Below the pieces are notes generated by a model that was given only the letters and a program-made list of their open reading frames with translations, was not told the DNA's origin and made no database searches. Shown in pieces: positions 45,741 through 53,866 of a stretch of 64,000 nt of DNA; the first letter of the stretch is position 1, and the number at the start of each line of letters is the position of its first letter. The position numbers were made by a program, and so were the translations under genes. Origin of the DNA: Cyanobium sp. M30B3 (lineage in GTDB: Bacteria; Cyanobacteriota; Cyanobacteriia; PCC-6307; Cyanobiaceae); assembly GCA_018399015.1 (NCBI GenBank), contig CP073761.1, positions 496,001-560,000 of the forward strand. The letters are read 5' to 3'.

Positions 45741-46247
45741 ATGCAAACAGTGCATGTCCCCGCCATGGCGCCGGCCGCCGATCCCGTCAGCTCCGCTGCC
45801 GCCGCCTCAGGTTCCGCGGAGGCCTCCGTGCATCGCCTGGGCCATGTGGCCCTGCGGGTGAGCGACATGGAGCGGGCCAAGGCCTTCTACGCCGCCCTCG
45901 GCCTTCAGCTCACCTGGGATGCGGCCGACTGGGCCTATCTCCAGTCGCCCGTCACCGGCGACGGTGTGGCGCTGCTCAGCCCCGACTACAAGGCCGCCGG
46001 CCCCCACTTCGCCTTTCACCTCGACGACCGTGCCGCGGTGGATGCGGTGCACGATCAGCTCGCCGCTGCGGGCCACCGGGTGGGCCCCGTGCACGACCAC
46101 CGCGATGGCACCGCCTCCTTCTATCTCCAGGATCCGGAGGGCAACTGGCTGGAGGTGCTCTACGAACCGCCGGCCGGCATCCCGTCCAACACCGGCGCCG
46201 CGGCGATTCCCGCGCCGGCACGGTCACACCCGGACTTGCAGGGGTGA
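45741..46247 (+). CDS. VOC (glyoxalase/bleomycin-resistance) family protein
   Basis: The 168-residue protein has a VOC fold of two beta-alpha-beta-beta-beta units: HRLGHVALRVSDMERAKAFY (first metal-ligand His in GHVAL), then FAFHLDDRAAVDAV and ASFYLQDPEGNWLEVLYEP (Glu ligand). It could be a lactoylglutathione lyase-like or ring-cleavage type enzyme; substrate unknown. Start at ATG 45741; the ATG at 45765 is possible. The stop overlaps the mutS2 GTG (GTGA), so the two are coupled. Confidence 0.85.
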   Translation: MQTVHVPAMAPAADPVSSAAAASGSAEASVHRLGHVALRVSDMERAKAFYAALGLQLTWDAADWAYLQSPVTGDGVALLSPDYKAAGPHFAFHLDDRAAVDAVHDQLAAAGHRVGPVHDHRDGTASFYLQDPEGNWLEVLYEPPAGIPSNTGAAAIPAPARSHPDLQG

Positions 46248-48745
46248 GCGAGGCGTTGCAGGCATCGGGGGCTGAGGGCGACACGCCACCCGTGGCGGAA
46301 GCCGCGTCGATCGCCAGCGAGGCCCTGGAGCTGCTGGAGTGGCCCCGCCTGTCGTGCCAGGTGGCCAGCTTCGCCAGCACCGAGGCCGGCAGCCGCCATT
46401 GCCAGGCCCTGCCCCTGCCCCACAGCTGTGCCGAGAGCCGCGATCTCCTGGCTGAAACCACCGAGCTGCTGGGTCTCGATGGCCTGCTGGAGGGTGGGCT
46501 GAGCTTCCGCGGCATCGCCGCCATCGCCGCCACCGTGGCCCGCTGCGCCAAGGGCGGCATGGCCGGCGGCGAGGAGCTGCTGGCGCTGGCCGGCACCCTG
46601 GCGGCGGCGCGGCGGCTGCGGCGCCAGATCGAGGACGACGCCCTGCGCCCGGTGTGCTCCGCCCTGGTGGCGGACCTGCGCACCCTGCCGGAGCTGGAGC
46701 AGCGGCTCCACTTCGCGATCGAGGAGGGCGGCCGGGTGGCGGATCGGGCCAGTGCGGAGCTGGCGGGGCTGCGCCGCCAGCTGCAGGGGGTGCGGGCCGA
46801 CCGGCGCGACCGGCTGCAGGAGCTGATCCGCCGCTGGGCCTCCCTCCTCCAGGACACGGTGGTGGCCGAGCGCAACGGCCGGCCGGTGCTGGCGGTGAAG
46901 GCCGGCGCCGCCACCCAGATCCAGGGCCTGGTGCACGACAGCTCCGCCTCGGGCAGCACCGTGTTTGTGGAGCCCCAGGCGGTGATCCCCCTGGGCAACC
47001 GCATCCGCGAGCTGGAGGGCCGCGAGCGGCAGCTGGAGGAGGCGGTGCTGATCGCGCTCAGCGCCCTGGTGGGCGAGGAAGCGCCGGCCCTGGAGCACCT
47101 CGAGGCCGTGGTTACCCGGCTCGATGCCGCCCTGGCCCGGGCCCGCTACGGCGCCTGGCTGGGCGCCGTGCGGCCCGAGCTGCTCGACGCCGCCGATGCC
47201 CCCTTCGAGCTGCGCGAACTGCGCCACCCGCTGCTGCTCTGGCAGCAGCGCCGTGAGGATGGCCAGCCGGTGGTGCCGGTGAGCGTGGCCGTGGGCCCGC
47301 AGCTGCGGGTGGTTGCGATCACCGGCCCGAACACCGGCGGCAAGACCGTGACCCTCAAGAGCGTGGGGCTGGCGGCGCTGATGGCCCGCGCCGGCCTGTT
47401 CCTGCCCTGCGCCGGCACGCCGCGGCTGCCCTGGTGCGCCCAGGTGCTGGCCGACATCGGCGATGAGCAGTCGCTGCAGCAGAACCTCTCCACCTTCAGC
47501 GGCCACATCCGCCGCATCGCCCGCATCCTGGCGGCCCTGCCCTCGGTGGGGACGGCGGCTTCGGCGGTTGCAGGCGGTGCAGCCTTGGTGCTGCTCGACG
47601 AGGTGGGTGCCGGCACCGATCCCACCGAAGGAGCCGCCCTGGCTACCGCCCTGCTGCAGCAGCTCGCCGAGAGGGCCCGGCTCACGATCGCCACCACCCA
47701 CTTCGGTGAGCTCAAGGCGCTCAAGTACGCCGATCCGCGCTTCGAGAACGCCTCGGTGGCCTTCGATGAGCAGACCCTGGCGCCCACCTACCGGCTGCAG
47801 TGGGGCATCCCCGGTCGCAGCAACGCCCTGGCGATCGCCCGGCGCCTGGGCCTGGAGGAGGGGGTGCTGGAGCGGGCCGCTGCCCAGCTGCAGCCCCGGG
47901 GCGAGGGCCAGGTGAACCAGGTGATCGAGGGGCTGGAGCAGCAGCGCCAGCGCCAGCAGGAGGCCGCCGAGGAGGCCGCCGCCCTGTTGGCCCGCACCGA
48001 ACTGCTGCACGAGGAGCTGCTCTCGCGCTGGCAGGAGCAGCGCCAGCAGAGCGCCGAACTGCAGGAGCAGCGCCGCCAGCAGCTGGAGCGCTCGATCCGC
48101 CAGGGCCAGAACGAGGTGCGGCGCATCATCCGCCGGCTGCGCCAGGGCCATGCGGCCACCGGGCGTGACAGTGCCAACCTGGGGGAGACGGCCCGCCAGG
48201 CGGGTCAGCGGCTCAAGCTTCTGGAGCGGCAACATCAGCCCGCCCCCCAGCGCCGGGAGCACGGCGGCTGGATGCCCAAGGTGGGTGAGCGAGTGCGCCT
48301 GCTGGCCCTGGGCAAGGCGGCGGAGGTGCTGGCGATCAGCGACGACAGCCGCGAACTCACCGTGCGCTGCGGCGTGCTGCGCAGCACGGTGGCGATCGAG
48401 GCGATCGAGGGGTTGCACGGGGAAAAACCCGTTCCACCCGAGGCGAGGGTGCAGGTGCAGCTGCAGCTGCGCGGCCGCAGCGCCGGCGGCAGCCGCGGCC
48501 CCCAGGTGCGCACCGAGCGCAACACGGTGGATGTGCGCGGCCTGCGAGTGCATGAGGCAGAAGCCACGGTGGAGGAGACCCTGCGCGCCGCCAACGGGCC
48601 GGTGTGGGTGATCCACGGCATCGGCACCGGCAAACTCAAGCGCGGCCTGCGCGACTGGCTGGCCACGGTGCCCTGGGTGGAGCGGGTGAGCGACGCCGAT
48701 CAGGGCGACGGCGGGCCGGGCTGCAGCGTTGTTTGGCTGAAGTGA
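46244..48745 (+). CDS. mutS2: MutS2 endonuclease/ribosome-rescue factor
   Basis: MutS2 lacks mismatch recognition and is linked with suppression of recombination and with splitting collided ribosomes. The 833-residue protein uses a GTG overlapping the VOC stop. It has the MutS core and ATPase (ITGPNTGGKTVTLKS about residue 365; Walker B VLLDEVGAGTDPTEG), a Gln/Arg-rich coiled coil (about 565-650), a KOW-like segment (MPKVGERVRLLALGKAAEV) and a C-terminal Smr nuclease domain (VDVRGLRVHEAEATVEE, WVIHGIGTGKLKRGLRDWL). Confidence 0.94.
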   Translation: MSEALQASGAEGDTPPVAEAASIASEALELLEWPRLSCQVASFASTEAGSRHCQALPLPHSCAESRDLLAETTELLGLDGLLEGGLSFRGIAAIAATVARCAKGGMAGGEELLALAGTLAAARRLRRQIEDDALRPVCSALVADLRTLPELEQRLHFAIEEGGRVADRASAELAGLRRQLQGVRADRRDRLQELIRRWASLLQDTVVAERNGRPVLAVKAGAATQIQGLVHDSSASGSTVFVEPQAVIPLGNRIRELEGRERQLEEAVLIALSALVGEEAPALEHLEAVVTRLDAALARARYGAWLGAVRPELLDAADAPFELRELRHPLLLWQQRREDGQPVVPVSVAVGPQLRVVAITGPNTGGKTVTLKSVGLAALMARAGLFLPCAGTPRLPWCAQVLADIGDEQSLQQNLSTFSGHIRRIARILAALPSVGTAASAVAGGAALVLLDEVGAGTDPTEGAALATALLQQLAERARLTIATTHFGELKALKYADPRFENASVAFDEQTLAPTYRLQWGIPGRSNALAIARRLGLEEGVLERAAAQLQPRGEGQVNQVIEGLEQQRQRQQEAAEEAAALLARTELLHEELLSRWQEQRQQSAELQEQRRQQLERSIRQGQNEVRRIIRRLRQGHAATGRDSANLGETARQAGQRLKLLERQHQPAPQRREHGGWMPKVGERVRLLALGKAAEVLAISDDSRELTVRCGVLRSTVAIEAIEGLHGEKPVPPEARVQVQLQLRGRSAGGSRGPQVRTERNTVDVRGLRVHEAEATVEETLRAANGPVWVIHGIGTGKLKRGLRDWLATVPWVERVSDADQGDGGPGCSVVWLK

Positions 48746-48763
48746 GGCCGGCGTGGGGCACGG

Positions 48764-49998
48764 TCAGAGCACCCGCCACCAGGGCGCCGCCAGCACATCG
48801 GCCGTGAGCCATTCCACGCTCGTGCCGGTGTGCAGCAGCAGGCCCGCCCGTGCCTGGCTGCCGTATTCGGCGCGGAAGGTGCGCAAATGGGCGCAGTCCG
48901 CCAGCCTTGGCGATGCCGTGGCCTTGACTTCGATCGGCAGCAGCCTGCCCCCCGCCTCAATCACCACATCCACCTCCTCGCCGAGGGTTGTGCGCCAATA
49001 GCCCAGTTCGGCTCGCTCGACGCGGGCGTCGCGCCACGCCAGCAGATCGTTCAGCACCAGATTTTCGAGATGGCAGCCTTGCGGTTCCGCTCCGGCCAGG
49101 TGCAGGGCGATGGCGGTGTCGCCCCAGTAGAGCTTGGGGGACTTGATCAGTCGCTTGGTGCGGTTTACGGCATAGGCCGGCAGGCGCACGAGCTGGTAGG
49201 AGGTCTCCAGCAGATTGAGCCAGCGGCGCACCGTGGGTTGCGGCAGCGCCACGTCGCGCCCCAGTTCGGTCTGGTTGACCAGCTGCCCCAGGCGCAGGCA
49301 GGCCGCCTGCATCAGCCGACGGAAATCCGGCAGGGAGCTGATCGTCGCCAGGTCCTGCAGGTCGCGCTCGAGATAGGTGCGCACGTAGCCGTCGAACCAG
49401 ATGGCGCGCTCGGCAGGGTTGCTCAGCTCGATCGCTGGCGTGGGAAACCGCCCCGCTGAGCCAGCGCGCGCCAGTCTTCCCTGTGACCGTCCCCGGCGGC
49501 GAGCAGGTCGCGCCAGCCTTGATCGGGCGTGTTGAGCAGCGCCTCCCAGCGACCGGCGCTGCCCAGGCCGCGTTGCTCACGGCGGGTGAGCGGCCAGAGG
49601 GTGAGATAACTCGCCCTGCCGGCGAGCGATTCACTCACCTGCCGCATCAGCAGCAGGTTTGCCGAACCGGTGAGCAGGAAGCGACCCGCTCTGCGGTTCC
49701 GATCGATGGCCCGCTTCACGGCGCTGAGCAGGGAGGGTTCCCGCTGCACCGCGTCGAGCGTGATCGGCGCGTTGCCTCCCACCAGTGCCTCGGGATCGCG
49801 CCTGGCGGCAGCGAGCACGTCGAAGTCATCCAGGGTGCGGTAGCTCCTTTCGCCCGCAACCAGTTGCTCGGCCAGGGTGCTTTTACCTGTTTGCCGCGCG
49901 CCCGTCACAACCACCGCCGGCATCACCGCCAGCCGATCGGCGAGGGCACCGCTGACCAGTCGGGGCAGGGATTCACCACGTGGATGATTTTCATTCAC
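48764..49998 (-). pseudogene. AAA-14/DUF4143 family ATPase, split by a one-base deletion
   Basis: The family is a P-loop ATPase plus a DUF4143/nuclease-like domain, with an unclear role, common in mobile or accessory regions. The first part (49423-49998) has Walker A TGARQTGKST and LLTGSANLLLMRQV; it stops after GGFPRQRSS. The second part (48764-49384) begins RTYLERDLQDLATISSLPDF and ends with WLTADVLAAPWW, with the nuclease-like EVDVVIEAGGRLLPIEVKA. Adding one base in the run of three G at 49442-49444 joins them through TPAIELSNPAERAIWFDGYV into one about 412-residue protein. The GTG start lies inside a perfect 13-bp inverted repeat. It is either a decayed gene or a sequence error. Confidence 0.85.
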
Positions 49999-50008
49999 GT
50001 GGTGAATC
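49970..50008. promoter_or_regulatory. Perfect 13-bp inverted repeat over the ATPase start codon
   Basis: Left arm 49970-49982 (GATTCACCACGTG) and right arm 49996-50008 (CACGTGGTGAATC) are exact complements, with a 13-nt spacer. The GTG start of the ATPase (49996-49998) is in the right arm and the left arm lies in its first codons. It may be an operator for autoregulation, or an RNA hairpin hiding the start. Confidence 0.7.
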
Positions 50009-50019
50009 GTAAGCTGCGC

Positions 50020-50727
50020 TCACACCGAACGGCCGCAGAGCACCAGGAAGCCGGCGAGGTAGGCCAGGGCGATCAGCAGGGTGCGCAGGCTGTTGCGCAC
50101 CAGCTCGAAGCGCAGCTGATCGGCCCGTTTCCGCACCGTCACACCCGCCTGCTGCTGCTGGTTCTGGATCTGGTCGAGCAGGGCCTTGCGCTGGGCCTGG
50201 GGATCGCTGAGCTCGGGGGCGGCGGCCCGATTCTCCAACTGCCACTGCTGTTGGATCTGGCCCGCCGGCGCCCGGCGGATCAGCTGTTCGGCCTGGCTGA
50301 GGCGCTGGCTGAGCTGGGATGAGCGGGCACTGGCCTCACGGTCGAGGTCGTTGACGCTCACCAGGAACAGGGGAATCTGGCCGATGGCCAGCACGGCCAG
50401 ACCGATTACCCCCAGGCGGGCCAGCCCCAGCGCCTGGTCGCGGCGACGCGCCCAGCGCAGGGCCTCCCGCCGGCCGGCTGCGAGGTCGGGCTCCGGTTCC
50501 AGCAGGGTGGCGAAGCGCAGCGGGGCGACGCCCACAAACCCCAGGGAGGCGGCATCGATGATGCGGCTGGAGAGCTGGGCGGCCCAGGCGCTGGAGCGGA
50601 AGCTGAAGGGCAGCGCGGCTGAAATCACGAGCAGGGCGAACACCACCACCAGGGTGAGGCCGGTGGCTCTGGCCAGCAGGGGCAGCCTGGGGTGCAGCAG
50701 GTGGATCTGCGGGGATGGGGCGGGCAT
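50020..50727 (-). CDS. HpsJ-like membrane protein
   Basis: The 235-residue protein has four hydrophobic segments: near residues 20-45 (GLTLVVVFALLVISAALPF), about 65-75, about 112-130 (LGVIGLAVLAIGQIPLFLV) and a C-terminal pair region (LRTLLIALAYLAGFLVL). A periplasmic/cytoplasmic Gln-rich helical loop (about residues 135-205; SQLSQRLSQAEQLIRR, ALLDQIQNQQQQAGV) separates them. This layout matches HpsJ, associated with polysaccharide secretion in cyanobacteria. The start at ATG 50725-50727 is preferred. It lies downstream of the PEP-CTERM-like gene and its terminator. Confidence 0.6.
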   Translation of the reverse strand: MPAPSPQIHLLHPRLPLLARATGLTLVVVFALLVISAALPFSFRSSAWAAQLSSRIIDAASLGFVGVAPLRFATLLEPEPDLAAGRREALRWARRRDQALGLARLGVIGLAVLAIGQIPLFLVSVNDLDREASARSSQLSQRLSQAEQLIRRAPAGQIQQQWQLENRAAAPELSDPQAQRKALLDQIQNQQQQAGVTVRKRADQLRFELVRNSLRTLLIALAYLAGFLVLCGRSV

Positions 50728-50765
50728 GGGGGCTGGCCTGGGGCTGCTGGCTGGGGAGGGTGAAC

Positions 50766-50793
50766 ACAAAAAAGCCCTGCCAGGGGCAGGGCT
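50766..50793 (-). terminator. Rho-independent terminator of the PEP-CTERM-like gene
   Basis: On the minus strand a perfect 9-bp stem (AGCCCTGCC / GGCAGGGCT) with a 3-nt loop is followed by six T. It lies 22 bp after the stop of the gene at 50815-51483. Confidence 0.85.
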
Positions 50794-50814
50794 GGATCGC
50801 GCTGTGGCGATGGT

Positions 50815-51483
50815 TTACAGCTGATCGCTGCTTCCGGAAGCAGAGCTCACAGACCCAGTAGCCAGGTTGATGCGGCGACGCAGGCGGCGGCTGTAGCCGA
50901 AGGCTGCACCCACCCCGAGCAGGGGCAGCGGACCAGGAACGGGGGCTGAGAAGTTGCTGATCGTGGCGATGCCAGGGCCGAGTTGGTTGTCAGTAGCGAA
51001 AACCCTGAAACCGAAGGTATCGCCGCTCAGGACGTTGAACTGACTGAAGCCAGTGCCCTGGGAGTTGTTGACGGCAAGTTGGGTAAAAGTGCCATTCAAG
51101 AGATAGCCGAAGCCATCATATACCTCTTCATCGCTTGAAGAATAAGACCAGTCAAAGCTGACCGGGCCGGAGGCAGCCGCCGCTATGGTGTAGTCGGTAT
51201 TGACATTGACAAAGAATATTGCATTGCCTTCATCATCGAAAAGTATTTCTCCGTTGTCGCTCCCAGTTATTGTGATGGCAGCAGGGGCTGCCGAGATGTC
51301 CACACTGCCATCGCCCAGGGCTGGATCCGAAGTGAAGGTCCAGTTGGCTGGGGCATAGACGCCCGCAAAATCCTGCTGAAGCTGCACGGCATGGGCAGGG
51401 GAGGCCAAGGTTGCAGCGCTGGCGATGCCAAGGGCAATGGAGCTCAGAGCCCTTGCCTTGGGAGGGAGTGCAAGTGAAAGCAT
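50815..51483 (-). CDS. Exported protein with PEP-CTERM-like sorting tail
   Basis: The 222-residue protein has a signal peptide (MLSLALPPKARALSSIALGI; cleavage near ASPAHA), a beta-rich Asp/Ser/Gly-rich mature region (residues 33-185) without recognised catalytic motif, then the tail VPGPLPLLGVGAAFGYSRRLRRR like that of the trypsin-like protease at 10956. Unlike that protein it has 17 residues after the Arg cluster (INLATGSVSSASGSSDQL). Codon use is less GC-rich than in neighbours. A TAAAAT -10-like box lies at 51528-51533. Terminated by a strong hairpin. Confidence 0.75.
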   Translation of the reverse strand: MLSLALPPKARALSSIALGIASAATLASPAHAVQLQQDFAGVYAPANWTFTSDPALGDGSVDISAAPAAITITGSDNGEILFDDEGNAIFFVNVNTDYTIAAAASGPVSFDWSYSSSDEEVYDGFGYLLNGTFTQLAVNNSQGTGFSQFNVLSGDTFGFRVFATDNQLGPGIATISNFSAPVPGPLPLLGVGAAFGYSRRLRRRINLATGSVSSASGSSDQL

Positions 51484-51725
51484 GATGAAAGAAAGGCGGG
51501 GTATGTAGAAATACGTAGCGCCTAATAATTTTACCCAGCTTACTTGTCGAGCTTGATTTTGAACCCTCTGCCAAGGGGGGGGTGACGGTTTCTCGATTGG
51601 CACGAGTGCAGGTGCCGGCTGGGCCTGGGCGTGGCCACTGGAGGTTCAAGCAAGGCTGTCAGGATGGCCTCACCTCACCCCTTGTGTGCCGCCACCGCCA
51701 CCGGGCTGTGGGACCCATCGATGCC

Positions 51726-53167
51726 ATGCCCAGCGCTCGCAACCAGGCAAGCTCCTCCGGCAGGCGAAGGGTTGGTGGTCAGCCCGCCCGCTCCGGCTTC
51801 GGGGCCACCCCCGCCAATCCCCAGGCCGAGCTCGCCGAGGCCGAGCGGCTGGCCTCCGCCCATGCCCTGCTGGGGGCCCAAGAGCGCCTGGATTTCATCG
51901 AGCGAGCCCTGGGGCGCACGCCTCGGTTTCGTTTGATCCAGGGCTATGTGTGTTTTCAGCTCGGGCAGCTCGATCGGGCCCTGGCGCTGCTCCAGCCGCT
52001 GACGGAGCGGCAGGACGGCATCGCCCCGGTGGCCTGCACCTTCCTGGCCGATGCCTGCCATCACGCCGGCGACGAGGCGGCGCTCGGCCAGCTCTTGCTA
52101 GGCCACCCGGGTTGGGCGGCAACACCGGAGGGGCGGCTGTTCGCTGCCAGGCTGTCCTCCGCCACCGACCCGGAAGCGGCCGTGGCAGCCCTGCGCCCCC
52201 TGGCGGAGGGCCGCTACCCCGGCCAGTTGCGGCGCATGGCCGGATTTGATGCGGTGAAACTGCTCGACAGGCTGGGTCGCTACCGCGAGGCCTGGTCGCT
52301 GGCGCAGCAGGTGCAGCGCGCCACGGCCCCTCCCTTTGATCGGCAGGGTTTTCTGGCCCCGTTGCAGGAGCAGCTGGAGGCGTTGCGCTGCGGCGATCTC
52401 GAGCCATTCCTGCCGACCGCCCACCCTGCGGAGGAGCCCGGTGTGGCCTTCGTGCTCGGCCTGCCGCGCTCAGGCACCACGCTGCTGGAGCAGATGCTCG
52501 ATGGCCACCCATCCGTGTGTGGCCTCGGTGAATTTCAGGGCCTCACCCTGCTCTCCCGGGAACTGGGGAGCAGGGCATCGGTGCCGCCCAGCTCGCTTGC
52601 CTCAGCGGCCAGCGCCGCTCCGCCCTGGGCAGGGTCTACCGCCAGCCGGCCCAGCGCCTTGCTGATCGGCAGGCCGCCTGGATGGTGGACAAGTCGCTGA
52701 TCAGCTGGATGTGGTTGCCCGCCATCGCCCAGGTGCTGCCGGGATCGGTGGTGCTGCACCTGCGGCGGGACCCCCGCGACCTGGCCCTCAGCCTGAGCAT
52801 GGCGGCGATCCGCCCCACCGGCGCCCTGGGCTGGGTGAGCAGCCTCGATCACATCCGCGTTGTGGTGAGCACCCATCTGGAACTGGTCAGCCTGGCCCTG
52901 GAGCGGCTCCAGTTCAACCATCGCGTGATCCGGTACGAGACCCTGGTGGCCCAGCCGGAAGCCGGCCTGCGCGGCTGCCTTGATGCCATGCACCTGCCGA
53001 TGCACGAGGGCGTGCTGCACCCCGAGCGCAACCCGCGCATCCCGATCACCCTCAGCCACAGCCAGGCCCGCGAGCCGATCTACAGCACCTCCATGGGTCG
53101 CTGGCAGCATTACGACTGGCTGTTCGGTGACGAATGGGAGCAGCTGGTGACCCAGGTTTCTGCCTGA
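51726..53167 (+). pseudogene. TPR-sulfotransferase, interrupted by a one-base deletion
   Basis: The N-terminal half has tetratricopeptide-like helices (ALLGAQERLDFIERALGRTP, ACTFLADACHHAGDEAALGQ). The sulfotransferase domain begins with the PAPS-binding loop FVLGLPRSGTTLLEQMLDGH (about residue 245) and continues, after a frame break, with MVDKSLISWMWLPAIAQVLP and LHLRRDPRDLALSL (3'-phosphate loop). Adding one base in the GGGG at 52565-52568 (or nearby GGG) gives LGEQGIGAAQLACLSGQRRS and joins the halves. These enzymes sulfate surface glycans or lipids. It lies in the accessory island. Confidence 0.8.
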
Positions 53168-53200
53168 TCCCAGACCCCAGCGACGGCCGCTGGGTGTCGA

Positions 53201-53463
53201 TCACCAAGGCGGCTGCAGCCGTGCCTCAAGGCCACTGCGCAATTGGCGGATCAGGGCCAGGAACTGCAGGCGCGCCAGGTCGTGGCTGAGGGCGGCTGCT
53301 GATCGGCCAGCACGATCAGGCCTTTGAGCAGATTCTCCACACACTGCTGGGCGAGGAACCCCCAGTTCTCCTGCGCGAAGCCCGGATCCAGGCTGGCTGC
53401 CAGCGACTGCTCGTACCGCAACGCCAGCTGCAGAATGGCCCGGGCGTCCTCTTCAGGTGGCAT
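53201..53463 (-). pseudogene. HEPN-domain protein, truncated by a one-base deletion
   Basis: The frame starts at an ATG (53461-53463), overlaps the MNT gene by 11 bp and has a HEPN helix (NWGFLAQQCVENLLKGLIVL). It stops early at 53251. Adding one base in the GGG at 53290-53292 restores LSHDLARLQFLALIRQLRSG, with the HEPN hallmark HDL, to a stop at 53201-53203. The HEPN partner of an MNT pair is a toxin-type RNase, so loss would matter for toxicity. Confidence 0.75.
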
Positions 53464-53827
53464 CGAGCGGCACCCCTTCGCGGTGGATGTGGCCGAACAC
53501 ATGCCAGCGGGAGCCAGCCCATCGGCTTGTGGTGGCTGCATCGCTGATCAGCAGGTCGAGGTCCACTGGCAGCAGGGGCAGAAGCAGGTCGCGCACCCGG
53601 CGACGCAGCTGCTTGTCCCGCTCCGGCGTGAGGCTGCCCGCCACGATCAGCAGCAGGTCGAGGTCTGAGTCCCGGCGCGCGGTGCAACGGGCGCGGGAGC
53701 CGAACAGAACCACCTTGCTGATCTCAGGGTCCTGGCCCAGCTGCGCCAGGGCTGCACCGATCTCCGCTGCCTCCAGCCCCGGACCGAGCAGGCCCTGGTG
53801 CCGGGGGGTGGGGGACAGACTGGCCAT
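53453..53827 (-). CDS. MNT-type minimal nucleotidyltransferase
   Basis: The 124-residue protein has the nucleotidyltransferase signature VVLFGSRARCTARRDSDLDL (GSx10DxD) and a third acidic region LLPVDLDLLISD. It is the antitoxin-type partner of HEPN toxins, which in some pairs AMPylates the HEPN RNase. Start ATG 53825-53827. The overlap with the HEPN frame supports one operon. Its C-terminus contains WHVFGHIHREG. Confidence 0.85.
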   Translation of the reverse strand: MASLSPTPRHQGLLGPGLEAAEIGAALAQLGQDPEISKVVLFGSRARCTARRDSDLDLLLIVAGSLTPERDKQLRRRVRDLLLPLLPVDLDLLISDAATTSRWAGSRWHVFGHIHREGVPLDAT

Positions 53828-53866
53828 CCTTCAGGCTAGGCGGCACCTCTGCTGGCGCAATCCACC

